Positions 34,956 to 44,455 are shown, numbered from the stretch's first letter. The stretch: DNA of 64,000 nucleotides from Clostridia bacterium (GCA_017399185.1 JAFQEA010000002.1:124001-188000); one strand, 5' to 3'. Numbers and translations: made by a program. Notes: generated by a model from the letters alone, not told the origin.

Positions 34956-37213
34956 ACGGCTTCACCCCCTTGCGCTTTTGTTGTTGCCTGCCCGTCTTCC
35001 TTTTTCTCTTCGGGCTGGTCGTAAGGGGCGTTGATGGTTTTAAGATAGAATTCTTCAAGCGTACATTCGCGCTCAATCTCTTCTAAAGTCTTAACCGCCA
35101 TAATCTTACCCTTGCGGATAATGGTGATGCGGTCACAGATACGCTCAACGACGTCTATGATATGGCTGGAGAAGAATACGATATTACCTTCTTCCGCGTG
35201 CTTTTTCATACACTCCTTAACCTGGTGAATGCTGTTAGGGTCTAAACCGGTAAGCGGCTCGTCCAAAATCCAGATTTTTGGGTTGTGTACAAGCGCCGCC
35301 ATAATGGTTATTTTTTGCTTCATGCCGTGGCTGTAGGTCTTTATAGGGTTGTCGATTGCGCCTTCAAGCTCAAACATCTTGATATGGTTTTCAATGCGTT
35401 GCTGTCTGTCTTCAACCGAAACGCCGTAAATATCTGCAATATAATTAACGTATTGCCTACCTGTAAGCTTTTCATACAATGCGTAGTGGTCTGGCACGTA
35501 ACCGATAAGGCGTTTTGCCTGTACGGGCTGCTTTTCGCAATCATAACCGCAGACTTCTATACTGCCGCCCGTTATCGGGTGAATACCAACTATACTTTTG
35601 ATAATGGTTGACTTGCCTGCGCCGTTCGGGCCTAAAAAACCGAAAATTTCGCCGCCGCGGACTTCAAAGCTTGCGTCCTTTACGGCAAAAACGTTGCTTG
35701 ACGGGTACTTTTTGGTAAAGTTTTTAAGCTCAAGCTTAACGCCTGCGTTTTTATTCATAGGCTCTTCAATGGACCTGCCGTTTAAAGCAGCCTGAAGGGC
35801 AATTTTATCCTGTCTTATCTTTTTCTTGCGCGATAAAAGGTCAAAGTGCGCGTCTGCTATCTGGAAGAAAATTTCGTAAATAAACCACATCAAAAGACCA
35901 AAGCCCAAGTACACAATGAAAAACAGTACTTGATAAACAGGTCTTAAAAGGTATTCCCTGCCGGCAATTGTGAAAGCAAGCTTGATATTGTAAATGTTTT
36001 CCGCCCACTTGCCAAGTGTTGATACAACGTGGTCGCCAACAATATAGAAATAGTCCGACTGAACGCCGTGCGCCCTTAAGATTACGTTTAATACAAGGGC
36101 GAAAACAAAGTAGAAGCAAAAACCAAAGATTGACGATTTAAACTGTGCCTTTGTTGGTCTGTCATAAAGCTTTAATGCAACGAGTAGTAGGGGCATAAAG
36201 AAAGCTGTGTAGTGGTTAACCCAGTAACAGATAACCGTTGCACTAATAACCGACGTGCTTGTATAGTTTGGCATAAGCATTGCTATAAGCGCGCCGAATA
36301 CGTTGATAAAGTAGGTAAAGTAGAATAGCTTTTTAGCCCTGAACACCAAGCAGATTGGAACAAGATACATTGCCATGTGGCAAAGGTGGATGGGCCAGGA
36401 CGTTGGCCTTTCAACAAACTGGTCAAAGCTTTCGTAGTAGCAGAAGATTATCATCTGCGCCAAGCTGAAATAAATTAAAACAATCCTTCTTACGTCTTCG
36501 GGCTTGTTGCGTAGCGCAAAGTACATAACAATCGGCATTATAATTGCGCCGTAAACGATTATTCTGTGTATAAGGTTAAGATTTTTTGCAAGCGACGCGT
36601 CCATCTTAAGGTCGCCAACGAAAAAGTCAAGCGTGAAAACAGGTAACGCAACGATCAGGCATAGCGCCATGGAAAGCGCAAAGTTTAACCAAGCCTTTCT
36701 GCCCTTGATAGCTTTCCTTTCCTTTTGGGTAAAGTAATCGTAATAATTAAGCGCAGCAGCACCAATTAAAAGGCCTGTTTCTATCGCGTAAGAATAGCTT
36801 GCAAGTTTTGACGGGAAGGTAAAGCTTCCGTATTGGATTGAAAACAGCGCAATCACCGTGTAAACCGCGGATAGGATTAACGTGATAAGGTCTAAATGCG
36901 CATTTTTAAAATACGGCCTTATCACAATCAAAAGCACGGCAACAACCGATAACCACTCAACAAGGAATGCAAATAAGCCCTTATACCAATCCTTGCCAAA
37001 GCCCGTTAGCCTGTCGCTAAATGATTTGACGTTAAGCGTTTTGAAGTTAAGGTTGCTTACGTAACTGAAAAACCTGAAAATGAAAACGACAAATAAGACG
37101 ATTGAAAGTACCTTTAAAAAAGGTTTCAAGCCGTCTTTTTTAATTTGCTTTTTCAAAATAATCGGTGCTAAAAGGGTTAAAACCAAAGCACCTGCAGCTA
37201 AAATGTAACTCAT
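34952..37213 (-). CDS. Fusion of TMEM164/YwaF-like membrane domain and ABC ATPase
   Basis: A 753-residue protein in one frame. Residues 1 to about 455 contain ten or more membrane helices, including [16 protein letters not shown] (Cys278, His276/279) and [10 protein letters not shown] (His334). TMEM164/YwaF proteins carry a similar Cys and His pair about 58 residues apart and the human member is an acyltransferase. Residues about 492-720 are a complete ABC ATPase: Walker [13 protein letters not shown] (526-537), signature YSHGMKQK (627-634), Walker [12 protein letters not shown]. It starts an operon with the ABC-2 permease and the 170-residue protein, behind a near-perfect promoter. A lipid or lipid-linked substrate is inference from the membrane domain. 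Confidence 0.8.
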   Translation of the reverse strand: MSYILAAGALVLTLLAPIILKKQIKKDGLKPFLKVLSIVLFVVFIFRFFSYVSNLNFKTLNVKSFSDRLTGFGKDWYKGLFAFLVEWLSVVAVLLIVIRPYFKNAHLDLITLILSAVYTVIALFSIQYGSFTFPSKLASYSYAIETGLLIGAAALNYYDYFTQKERKAIKGRKAWLNFALSMALCLIVALPVFTLDFFVGDLKMDASLAKNLNLIHRIIVYGAIIMPIVMYFALRNKPEDVRRIVLIYFSLAQMIIFCYYESFDQFVERPTSWPIHLCHMAMYLVPICLVFRAKKLFYFTYFINVFGALIAMLMPNYTSTSVISATVICYWVNHYTAFFMPLLLVALKLYDRPTKAQFKSSIFGFCFYFVFALVLNVILRAHGVQSDYFYIVGDHVVSTLGKWAENIYNIKLAFTIAGREYLLRPVYQVLFFIVYLGFGLLMWFIYEIFFQIADAHFDLLSRKKKIRQDKIALQAALNGRSIEEPMNKNAGVKLELKNFTKKYPSSNVFAVKDASFEVRGGEIFGFLGPNGAGKSTIIKSIVGIHPITGGSIEVCGYDCEKQPVQAKRLIGYVPDHYALYEKLTGRQYVNYIADIYGVSVEDRQQRIENHIKMFELEGAIDNPIKTYSHGMKQKITIMAALVHNPKIWILDEPLTGLDPNSIHQVKECMKKHAEEGNIVFFSSHIIDVVERICDRITIIRKGKIMAVKTLEEIERECTLEEFYLKTINAPYDQPEEKKEDGQATTKAQGGEAV

Positions 37214-37267
37214 AAGTCTTCCTTAAAATAAAGGCCCTTTGCGTTGATATGTTCTAAAATCAACACA

Positions 37268-37296
37268 ATTCTATCACACAATTTTCACATTGTCAA
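37268..37296 (-). promoter_or_regulatory. Promoter of the ABC fusion operon
   Basis: Minus-strand TTGACA (37291-37296), 17 bp, TAGAAT (37268-37273). A GTTGAT / ATCAAC inverted repeat lies in the leader, 54-75 bp before start of translation region (about 37240-37265). Confidence 0.8.
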
Positions 37297-37596
37297 ACAA
37301 AATTAGGGCAAATGTCCAATTAATATATTAATATTTTATATACCAATCGCAAGCCTTTGTCAAACGAATAGCATACGCATATTGAATTTTGCCCATACTT
37401 GGAAAAAACTAACAAAGTTAGTTTAACGTTAGTTTATCTGCGCGCACCCTTTAGTTGTATGCAATAGGGTGGCGTATTGGTTAATTTTGCGCTGATTTTG
37501 GGCTTGCTTTCATTAAATATATAATGTGATGGTTTTGTGAAGACGTAAATTTTAAAAAGCAGCAAATTTGGTTAATTTTCAGGCAAAAAGCTCAAA

Positions 37597-37620
37597 TAAC
37601 CGACCTATAGCCCTACTTTT
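37597..37620 (+). repeat. TATAG element copy 16 (intergenic)
   Basis: Core TAACCGACCTATAG, tail CTTTT; immediately followed by repeat R4a, as copy 19 is followed by R4b. Confidence 0.8.
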
Positions 37621-37730
37621 TATAAAAAATGCACAGCATAAAAGATGCCGCGCATTTTTACAGCCGTGCAACGCACGGCGTGACTTATTACGGTTAATTT
37701 GCTCGCTACGCTCGCAAAGCTTGATTAATT
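37618..37730 (+). repeat. R4 repeat, copy a
   Basis: About 113 bp: an AAAAATGC...GCATTTTT stem, then GCCGTGCAACGCACGGC hairpin and ttgctcgctacgctcgcaaa. Matches 44631-44743 with few differences, several of them in loops. Confidence 0.8.
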
Positions 37731-37762
37731 ATTGAAAATGGGCGTCGCTCGCTTAGGGCAAG

Positions 37763-37912
37763 ACGTTGTTTCAAACGCGGTGCGTTTGAATAATAGCTTC
37801 GTAAAAATGCAAATCCGTGCAAGCAAGCTTGCCCGCAAGCATTTTTACTCGCTATTGCATCCTGAGGCTCGCCCTTTAGGGCGATGCCGTCAGGATCCCC
37901 TAATCTATCCTG
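37763..37912 (+). repeat. R1 repeat, copy c (shortened)
   Basis: Same start and GCAAGC hairpin as the other R1 copies, but the ggattccaacgctcactt part is missing, so the two halves are joined directly. Confidence 0.8.
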
Positions 37913-37920
37913 TTAGCCTA

Positions 37921-37984
37921 TACAATCCTTCAGTCTTTGACTTCGTCAAATCCAGCTCCCTTTACACAAGGGAGCCTTTTAAAT
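37921..37984 (+). repeat. R2 repeat, copy a
   Basis: About 65 bp with two small hairpins: TTTGACTTCGTCAAA and GCTCCCTTT-acac-AAGGGAGC. Similar palindromic elements are common between genes in gut Clostridia (recalled, not searched). Confidence 0.8.
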
Positions 37985-38043
37985 TAAAAAATACGTTGTT
38001 AGCTAATTCAAAAACGTTGTTTCAAACGCTCGCTTGGGGCGAG

Positions 38044-38233
38044 ACGTTGTTTCAAACGCGTTGCGTTTGAATAATAGCTTCGCAAAAATGCAAATCCGTG
38101 CAAGCAAGCTTGCCCGCAAGCATTTTTACTCGCTATTGCATCCTATGGATTCCAACGCTCACTTAGGGCAAGACGTTGTCATCCTGAGCTTTGCATAGCA
38201 AAGCGTCAGGACCCCCTTGGGTTCCCTGATAAC
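38044..38233 (+). repeat. R1 repeat, copy d (full length)
   Basis: Full-length copy resembling 23219-23412; terminal inverted repeat reads gagctttgcatagcaaagcg. Confidence 0.8.
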
Positions 38234-38263
38234 TTAAGTAAAGCGTTGTTAAAAACGTTGTTT

Positions 38264-38328
38264 TACAATCCTTCAGTCTTTGACTTCGTCAAATCCAGCT
38301 CCCTTTGCACAAGGGAGCCTTTTAAATT
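38264..38328 (+). repeat. R2 repeat, copy b
   Basis: Differs from copy a by a single base in the loop of the second hairpin (GCAC for ACAC). Confidence 0.8.
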
Positions 38329-38396
38329 AGAAAGACTTTTTGCCAATGGCAAAAAGTTTACCACAATTCTTCATTCTTCATTCTTCATTCTTCATT
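38329..38396. repeat. R3-like tract, copy b
   Basis: CTTTTTGCCaatGGCAAAAAG hairpin followed by four direct repeats of ttcattc, leading into the shared terminator. Confidence 0.65.
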
Positions 38397-38429
38397 AAAA
38401 AAAGCAGGGCAAAAACCCTGCTTTTTTTT
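38397..38429. terminator. Bidirectional terminator
   Basis: A-run, GCAGGG / CCCTGC stem, T-run; same stem as 30540-30567. Serves the minus-strand OB-fold lipoprotein. Confidence 0.85.
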
Positions 38430-38439
38430 AATAAGGCAA

Positions 38440-38482
38440 GCTAACGCTTGCAGTTATTTGCACAAATAAGTGCAAATAACCG
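38440..38482. repeat. Double hairpin beside the terminator
   Basis: GCAAGC-taac-GCTTGC, then TTATTTGCAC / GTGCAAATAA. Equivalent pairs lie at 41115-41161 and 44522-44613, always next to a TATAG element and a minus-strand stop codon. Confidence 0.7.
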
Positions 38483-38500
38483 ACTTATATGCCGACTTTT
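38477..38500 (+). repeat. TATAG element copy 17 (intergenic)
   Basis: Core TAACCGACTTATAT, then GCCGACTTTT, 3 bp before the stop codon of the OB-fold lipoprotein gene. Confidence 0.75.
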
Positions 38501-38502
38501 TA

Positions 38503-40602
38503 TTAATAACTGTCAAAGTTTAAGGTGTTTAACACCTTTGTGCCGTCGGCTTTTCTGACTGCCAAAACGCAGCCACGCCAATTGTCTTTATCGTTCCAGT
38601 TGCAAGCGGCAACTTCAAACTCAACCATCTGCCCTATGAATTGGTTAAGGAAGGAATACTGACCTGCGCCCGACAGATAAAGTGAAACTTCAGTTCCATC
38701 TTCAGCGATTAATACCATTGAAGTATAGTGTGCGTTTTCGATTAATTTCACCTTTGCTTTAATAACGAAAACAGTTGTAGAATAGTCAACGTTAGGGTTA
38801 AGTGCATTAAACTCCGCACAGGTTGTTTCAACGAATTTTGCCGTTGAATATTGATAATTTCCGTAATAGTTAACTAAAATCTCTGCATTAACGATACAGG
38901 TTTGACCCGCAAAGGCTGAAGCGTCGTTTTTAACGTAGCGTTCCCTTTCACCGCGCAAGATAACTTCGTTACCGATATTAAGGTCTGCAAAGTAATCGGT
39001 GCTTGCAACCAAAACGGTGATTACGCTGCCGTCTTCGCCAAAGAAGTAGAAGCCGTTTTTGTTAACGACCGACGGACCAACTATACCTTTAACGGTGACC
39101 GTGCTGTTATCCGTGTTTGGTGCGACAGCGATTGCCTCGGCAACTGTTATGTATTCGTACGTTTCTGCCGCTTTAAAAGTTACTTGTACGGTCTGGCTGT
39201 AGGATTTACCATTATACTCGCCCGTAACGGTTATGTTTGCCGTGCCGTATTCGCCAAGGTTAAACACAGCGCCGTCAGCCGTTATATCAAAATAGGCAAC
39301 CGACGTGTTATCAGACGTATATGTAAGCGTTGCGCCTTCAAAGCCTAAAAGCTCGGAAGAAACAGTCGTTGGCAATAAGGTTTGCGGATTTGCGTTATAG
39401 CTTGTCTGGAAGCTATCTATCGCGTGATATTTAACTGCGTACTCGCCTGCGTTGTCTGTGTTAAACGTATAGTTTTCATCAATAATCTTGATTGGGAATA
39501 GTCTGAAATTGCAAGCCGTTGCACTGCTTTTTGCGTTCATTGCACAAAGGTAAACCGTGCAGATTTTGCCGTCGAACTGGTCAACCCAGGCAAAGTCACC
39601 GCCGCTGCATTGGGTATAGGTGTAAGTGCCTGTTTCGCCGTCGATATCAAAGAAGTAATAATTTGTAAAGCCTGTGCCTTCAACCTTTTTAACAAGTGCG
39701 TTAACCTTATAAACCAAAGTGGTTACGTCCTGGCTGACGGGCGTTTCTAAAAGTTCTTTAACGGTGGTTTCTTCAATCCAGTCCGTGTTAAAGTCGCTAA
39801 CCTGTTGGTCGTTTTCAATCAAGGTTGGGTCTTCAAGCTGGTTACAGCCCTTATAGCCGTGTAGTGCGGCGTTAGATTTTTCATCTTCCAAAATCCAGTA
39901 AGCCTTGGTTGCCGTTATGGTTACGGTGTTACCAACAACCACCCTGCCTGCCAAATCTGCGCCGTAAACGTAAATTGAAGAAGTGTTATCAATTAAATAA
40001 ACGCCGCTCGGCTTGAAGCCGTTTGCATAAGTGATTGCCGCAACAACGCCGGTAACCTTAACCTTTTCACCTGCGACAGCTTCACGCGCTTTTGCTACGG
40101 TCATTTGCTCGTAGCTTCCGTCATCTTCAATAACGGCGTGCTCAAAATCAATAATATAAGCGTTTTTAACTTCCTTTTTGCCGTTGTAGTTTTGTAATAT
40201 GCAATAAAGCAATACCGTGTCGCCCTTGTAAGGCTTGTCTTCCATTTGTGCGTACCCGACTGTGCCATCTTCGTTATACGCGCCGTAAACGTAAATTGAG
40301 CCCGTTTCGTCACTGACGTTCATTTCGCCGTAATTAGCGTTCAAAACAGAGTCAATCGTGACAAGCAGATAGTATCTTTCGGTGGTGATATTGCCTACAT
40401 CGCCGCAAAGCTCTAAAGCGTCCTGAACGGTGATGATTTGGTAGCCTTCACCAATGCCGCCAGGGTTGGGCGTTGGGGTATCCGTGTCCGGTATACTGCT
40501 GCTTGAGCCTGTGTCCTTTGGCGGAACAACCCTGATAGGCCCGCAAGCTGCACAAAAAGCAAGAACAAAAGAAAGAACAACTAATAGTAATGCCTTTTTC
40601 AT
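38503..40602 (-). CDS. Lipoprotein with repeated OB-fold and Ig-like domains
   Basis: A 699-residue lipoprotein. Start MKKALLLV chosen because GAGGTG lies 5 nt before it; lipobox AAC gives Cys at about residue 20. A Ser/Thr/Pro linker follows. Four stretches look like the YhcR-type extracellular OB fold: ITVQDALELC to GSIYVYGAYNEDG, KVTGVVAAI to SSIYVYGADL, one near 290-370, then two after residue 470 (VTVKGIVGPSVV; VIKAKVKLIEN). Between them (about 385-470) is an Ig-like bacterial domain (YTSDNTSVAYFDITADG). Such architectures occur in secreted nucleases and surface proteins, but no nuclease domain is present. Function unknown, perhaps ligand binding on the cell surface. Own promoter and terminator. 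Confidence 0.7.
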   Translation of the reverse strand: MKKALLLVVLSFVLAFCAACGPIRVVPPKDTGSSSSIPDTDTPTPNPGGIGEGYQIITVQDALELCGDVGNITTERYYLLVTIDSVLNANYGEMNVSDETGSIYVYGAYNEDGTVGYAQMEDKPYKGDTVLLYCILQNYNGKKEVKNAYIIDFEHAVIEDDGSYEQMTVAKAREAVAGEKVKVTGVVAAITYANGFKPSGVYLIDNTSSIYVYGADLAGRVVVGNTVTITATKAYWILEDEKSNAALHGYKGCNQLEDPTLIENDQQVSDFNTDWIEETTVKELLETPVSQDVTTLVYKVNALVKKVEGTGFTNYYFFDIDGETGTYTYTQCSGGDFAWVDQFDGKICTVYLCAMNAKSSATACNFRLFPIKIIDENYTFNTDNAGEYAVKYHAIDSFQTSYNANPQTLLPTTVSSELLGFEGATLTYTSDNTSVAYFDITADGAVFNLGEYGTANITVTGEYNGKSYSQTVQVTFKAAETYEYITVAEAIAVAPNTDNSTVTVKGIVGPSVVNKNGFYFFGEDGSVITVLVASTDYFADLNIGNEVILRGERERYVKNDASAFAGQTCIVNAEILVNYYGNYQYSTAKFVETTCAEFNALNPNVDYSTTVFVIKAKVKLIENAHYTSMVLIAEDGTEVSLYLSGAGQYSFLNQFIGQMVEFEVAACNWNDKDNWRGCVLAVRKADGTKVLNTLNFDSY

Positions 40603-40633
40603 TTTACACCTCATTATTTTTTTAGGTAATTAT

Positions 40634-40661
40634 AATATAGCACAATCAAAAATAAAATCAA
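40634..40661 (-). promoter_or_regulatory. Promoter of the OB-fold lipoprotein
   Basis: Minus-strand TTGATT (40656-40661), 16 bp, TATATT (40634-40639); an overlapping TATAAT two to five bases on is an alternative -10. Confidence 0.6.
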
Positions 40662-40768
40662 AACAAAACCACAGCTTTAACCAATGAATAAATTAATAAT
40701 TATGGTTAGTTTGCGCGCCTAACGCGCAAACTAAAAAAATTGAAAATACATTGTTAGCTAATTCAAAA

Positions 40769-40915
40769 ACGTTGTTTCAAACGCGTTGCGTTTAAATAAT
40801 AACTTCACAAAAATGCAAATCCGTGCAAGCAAGCTTGCCCGCAAGCATTTTTGCTTGTTATTGCATCCTGAGGCTCGCGCGTAGCGCGATGCCGTCAGGA
40901 CCCCCTAATCTATCC
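40769..40915 (+). repeat. R1 repeat, copy e (shortened)
   Basis: Same shortened form as copy c, with the CTCGCGCG terminal stem of copy a. Confidence 0.8.
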
Positions 40916-40924
40916 TGTTAGCCT

Positions 40925-40990
40925 ATACAATCCTTCAGTCTTTGACTTCGTCAAATCCAGCTCCCTTTACACAAGGGAGCCTTTTAAATT
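40925..40990 (+). repeat. R2 repeat, copy c
   Basis: Identical to copy a across both hairpins. Confidence 0.8.
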
Positions 40991-41068
40991 TTAATAAGGC
41001 TTGGTTGCTTGCGATTGCAAGCAACCAACTGACCACAATTCTTAATTCTTCATTCTTCATTCTTCATT
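40991..41068. repeat. R3 repeat, copy c
   Basis: TTGGTTGCTTGC / GCAAGCAACCAA perfect hairpin, then direct ttcattc repeats, then the terminator. Confidence 0.75.
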
Positions 41069-41101
41069 AAAAAAAGCAGGGCAAAAACCCTGCTTTTTTT
41101 T
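41069..41101. terminator. Bidirectional terminator
   Basis: A-run, GCAGGG / CCCTGC, T-run; terminates the minus-strand LRR lipoprotein. Confidence 0.85.
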
Positions 41102-41157
41102 AATAAGTGCAAATAAGGCAAGCATACGCTTGCAGTTATTTACACGAAATGTGTAAA

Positions 41158-41181
41158 TAACCGACCTATAGCCCCACTTTT
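41158..41181 (+). repeat. TATAG element copy 18 (touches a stop codon)
   Basis: Core TAACCGACCTATAG, tail CTTTTT; its last base abuts the stop codon of the LRR lipoprotein gene. Preceded by the paired hairpins GCAAGC/GCTTGC and GTTATTTACAC/GTGTAAATAAC. Confidence 0.8.
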
Positions 41182-44100
41182 TAGTCTAAAGTGTAGCTGG
41201 AAACGTGTACTTTTGTACCTGGTATATACCTTGAGAAGCCACCAACTTTTTGCGTGAATTCTTCCCAAGTTTCAGCACCTGTAAAGTATACCGTTGTGAC
41301 TGTTGAACTAAACACTTCTTCACCCAACGACTCTAAATTTGCGTGAATGCAAATAGTTTTAAGTGATTCACAGCCGTTAAACGCGTTACTGCCAATAGAG
41401 GTTGTTTTAAACGGTATTTTAATCGTCGTTATGCCAGTAAACGCAAACGCCCAGCTGTTAATAGTTTCAAGATTTACCGGCAAATCAACTTCAGTTAACG
41501 ATTCACAGCCCTTAAACGAAGCGTAAGCAATTAAGGTAATACTATCCGGCAGATTAATGGACGTAAGCGCCGTACAATCTTCGAACGCACAATCTTCAAT
41601 TTTGGTTATGCTTTCAGGTAAAACAATAGTTGTGATATTTCTTAAGCCCCTGAAGTAGGCGTCGTAAACGGTAGTGCCGCTGCTTAATACAACCGTCTTT
41701 AAGGCTGTTGGAACGTCTTTTTCACCACCAAAGATTTTTGATAATCTGCTGTTGGTTCCGTTATTATAGAATTCAATATCAATGCACGGCATGGTTATTT
41801 TAGTTATGCTGTTGCAACCACTGAAGGCGCTATAACCAATGCTATTAACCGTTTGACCTAAAGTAACTTCGGTCACGTTGGTTAAATTGCAAAATGCATA
41901 AGTACCAATTTCAGTTGCATAGGTAATGTTGATTGTATCGCCTAAAAGCACGCCGTTTAAGTAAAGCGCGGTCGCGACGTTCATTGGACTTGCTTCTTTG
42001 TTTTCAAAATTGATTTTAGCCCAATCGTCAATATTGCCTTCAAAATAAACTTTATCAAGATTTGTACAGTCTTTAAAGGCGTTGCTTGCCACAGTCTTTA
42101 GGCTTGCAGGTAAGGTTATTTCAGTAAGCCCTGCACGCGCAAACGCGCTGTAACCAATCGTTGTAAGATTTTGCTTAAACGTGATTTTATTAAGGTTTTT
42201 ACAATCGCGGAAGGCTTCGGAGTCGATAGCGTTAAGCTGACTGCCTTCGCCAAAACTGACTTCTGCTAAATGGATACAATTGCAAAAAGCATACTTACCG
42301 ATAGTTTGCACGCTTGCCGGAATATGAACGTATAAAAGCTCAACCTTGTTAGAAAATGCATATTCATCAATTTCGGTTACAGGTGCGCCCATAAAGGTGC
42401 TTTCAATATAAATATAGTTGTTAAATTCGCGATAGATTTTCTCTTTAACGATTGCGTAACTACGATCGGGTGAAAGCTCATACCTGACGCCGTTAATAAC
42501 CGATTCATCAATTTCAGCAGGGTTGACCAAGCTGATATACTGGAACGTCCAGATATTTTCCTTGGTGTAATAACGGTAAATAACGCCCGTGAGTGTTACT
42601 TCTTGCCCATTAAAGGTGTTGAAGGCGTTGCGGTAATCATCAGTGCTTTCGTTAAAATGCTGTGACACGTGGTGTAAGCCAACCAACTTATTGCCTTCTT
42701 CATCTAATAAATAATAGCTGTAAATATCATCGCCAACCGACAAGTAGCCCGTGATTTGTACAAGGTTACCGTGGATTGGGTTTGAAATATCTGCGCTTTC
42801 TGACGTTGTCTTTAAGTCTTCTGCGGCAAGAACCATCGGCTCCATAGCGGCGGTTGCCCCGCTTTCAAGCTTGGTGATAGAAATGCGGTTATAATCAATC
42901 TGACGGGTATATTCAGGGTAAGTCGCGCTACCCTTATAAACGTAACCCCTGCCGCTTATTTGAACGTAATCACCAACTGAAACGTCGTATTCAGCCGCGC
43001 GCGCACGGACGTAAATTGCACCGCTTTGGTCACTAACGTGGAAGTATCCGCGTGCGTCTTCACCGATAACAAAGCCCTTAAAGGTAACGTTTACGCCGTC
43101 AGGGTTTTTATCGATTAATTCCTTGACCTTTTGTACGGCAAGCACTTGATTATTATGTTCGTGAGACTCCCCGTCGCACGCATATCCGCCACAAACAGCG
43201 CAAGCGTTGTGGTCACCTATGTTTTGCAAGCACTTGCTGTGCCCGCAAGGCATTTTCGTTGTGTGGGACGTATCGCCTGCTAAAATTGTCTGGCCGCATA
43301 GTATGCACCAGTCCCTTACCGCGTGTGAGTGGTTGCTTCCGTTGCAAAGATATTCCCCACAATCAGAGCAAACACCGTGGTCACCACTTTCGCAAGCGTT
43401 ATGCCCGCATTCAAGCGCGGCGTGGTCGTCGTTATTTACGATAACGCTTCCGCAAACGGGGCAAACGGTTGGGACTACTTCGCCGCCGTCAATAATTTCG
43501 TAATATAGCGTATCACCAACGTATTGGAACGTCCAGATTCCTTCCTTGGTGTAATAACGATAAATAATACCTTCAATCGTGATTTTTTTGCCGTTTAGCG
43601 CATTAAAACTATTTTGAGCATCATCAACAGAGTTGTTGAAAAACTGCGAATAATGGTGGAGACCAACCATAACGTTGCCGGCATCGTCCAACAAATAATA
43701 GGTGTATTTATCCTTGCCGACCGACACGGTACCCGTAAGCGTTACCAGATTGCCTTGGAAGGCTGCGGTAAGCATATTGGATTCATTATAAGAATTTAAG
43801 TCTTGCGCAAGTAAAGCTAAAGCAGGTTTTACGTCAGGCTTTGTGCCGCTTAAAGACTCAACGACGATTCCGTCTGCCTTAATTTGGCGTGTGTATTCAG
43901 GGTAGCTTGAACTACCTGTATAAACGTAGCCCGTGCCTGTAACCTTAACAAAAGCACCTTTTGTAAGATTTGCGTGCTTTGCGCGGACGTAAATTATACC
44001 AGTTTCGTCACCGACGTGAGCATACCCCATAGAGTCAAAGCCCACAACAACGCCGCTAAATTCAACCGAAACGCCGTTTGGCTGTTTGTCGATTAATGCT

Positions 44101-44339
44101 TTAACCTGTGCAATAGTTAATTCATCGTCGTCAGGTATTTCAGGCCCGACAGGTGTATCGGGGGTTGAAGAACTGCCGCCACCGCTACTGCCGCCGGAAT
44201 TCACGCCCGATGAATCAGATACGCCGCCACTTGCAGAATTTTGTCCGCTATCCGTCCCCGTGCCGCTACCGCACGCAACAAAAAGCGACGTTGATATTAC
44301 TAAAATTAACGTCAAAAGCAATAGCAAAAACCTTTTCAT
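41181..44339 (-). CDS. Lipoprotein with two OB folds, Cys-rich motifs and BspA-type LRRs
   Basis: A 1052-residue lipoprotein (lipobox VAC, Cys23, then Gly/Ser linker). Two long homologous modules, about 75-280 and 395-620, each contain an OB-fold pattern (LIDKQPNGVSVEFSGVVVG, GYVYTGSSSYPEYTRQI) and a second OB-like part ending in EGIIYRYYTKEGIWTFQY. Between them, about 290-395, sit several CxxC units (CPVCGSVI, CSDCGEYLC, CILCGQTI, CAVCGGYAC) resembling zinc ribbons. From about 625 on, BspA-type LRRs (YAFCNCIHL, SLTEVDLPVNLETI) reach the C-terminus. A surface binding role is likely; the exact partner is unknown. A clear sigma-A promoter lies about 90 nt upstream. Confidence 0.75.
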   Translation of the reverse strand: MKRFLLLLLTLILVISTSLFVACGSGTGTDSGQNSASGGVSDSSGVNSGGSSGGGSSSTPDTPVGPEIPDDDELTIAQVKALIDKQPNGVSVEFSGVVVGFDSMGYAHVGDETGIIYVRAKHANLTKGAFVKVTGTGYVYTGSSSYPEYTRQIKADGIVVESLSGTKPDVKPALALLAQDLNSYNESNMLTAAFQGNLVTLTGTVSVGKDKYTYYLLDDAGNVMVGLHHYSQFFNNSVDDAQNSFNALNGKKITIEGIIYRYYTKEGIWTFQYVGDTLYYEIIDGGEVVPTVCPVCGSVIVNNDDHAALECGHNACESGDHGVCSDCGEYLCNGSNHSHAVRDWCILCGQTILAGDTSHTTKMPCGHSKCLQNIGDHNACAVCGGYACDGESHEHNNQVLAVQKVKELIDKNPDGVNVTFKGFVIGEDARGYFHVSDQSGAIYVRARAAEYDVSVGDYVQISGRGYVYKGSATYPEYTRQIDYNRISITKLESGATAAMEPMVLAAEDLKTTSESADISNPIHGNLVQITGYLSVGDDIYSYYLLDEEGNKLVGLHHVSQHFNESTDDYRNAFNTFNGQEVTLTGVIYRYYTKENIWTFQYISLVNPAEIDESVINGVRYELSPDRSYAIVKEKIYREFNNYIYIESTFMGAPVTEIDEYAFSNKVELLYVHIPASVQTIGKYAFCNCIHLAEVSFGEGSQLNAIDSEAFRDCKNLNKITFKQNLTTIGYSAFARAGLTEITLPASLKTVASNAFKDCTNLDKVYFEGNIDDWAKINFENKEASPMNVATALYLNGVLLGDTINITYATEIGTYAFCNLTNVTEVTLGQTVNSIGYSAFSGCNSITKITMPCIDIEFYNNGTNSRLSKIFGGEKDVPTALKTVVLSSGTTVYDAYFRGLRNITTIVLPESITKIEDCAFEDCTALTSINLPDSITLIAYASFKGCESLTEVDLPVNLETINSWAFAFTGITTIKIPFKTTSIGSNAFNGCESLKTICIHANLESLGEEVFSSTVTTVYFTGAETWEEFTQKVGGFSRYIPGTKVHVSSYTLD

Positions 44340-44392
44340 AATCTCTCCTTATCCGCCCAAAGTAATCAAAAATTAAGTTGAGCGCCGATATT

Positions 44393-44418
44393 TTATTAAT
44401 AAAAGCATTTATTAATAA
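44393..44418 (-). promoter_or_regulatory. Leader hairpin of the LRR lipoprotein
   Basis: Perfect 11-bp AT-only arms TTATTAATAAA / TTTATTAATAA with AGCA loop in the 5' leader, between promoter and ribosome site. May affect message stability. Confidence 0.5.
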
Positions 44419-44426
44419 TCGATTAT

Positions 44427-44455
44427 ATTATAATACCATAATGTCGGATAGTCAA
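44427..44455 (-). promoter_or_regulatory. Promoter of the LRR lipoprotein
   Basis: Minus-strand TTGACT (44450-44455), 17 bp, perfect TATAAT (44427-44432). Confidence 0.85.

Larger units (their letters stand above)
37214..38502. other. 1.3-kb gene-free region with promoter and repeats
   Basis: The first 100 bp hold the promoter of the ABC fusion operon. 37320-37600 is AT-rich with a small ACTAAC/GTTAGT hairpin (37408-37423) and nothing recognised. From 37597 on it is a mosaic: TATAG element, R4a, R1c, R2a, R1d, R2b, an R3-like tract, terminator, hairpin and a further TATAG element. The only long frames lie across repeats and are not convincing. Confidence 0.75.
40603..41180. other. 578-bp intergenic region with promoter and repeat mosaic
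   Basis: Contains the promoter of the OB-fold lipoprotein, R1e, R2c, R3c, a terminator, paired hairpins and a TATAG element, in the same order as the other long gaps. No coding frame. Confidence 0.8.

Noticed and set aside
37732..38070. Plus-strand 112-codon open frame
   Set aside because: It reads through R1 and R2 repeats, has no ribosome site and its peptide simply translates the repeats.
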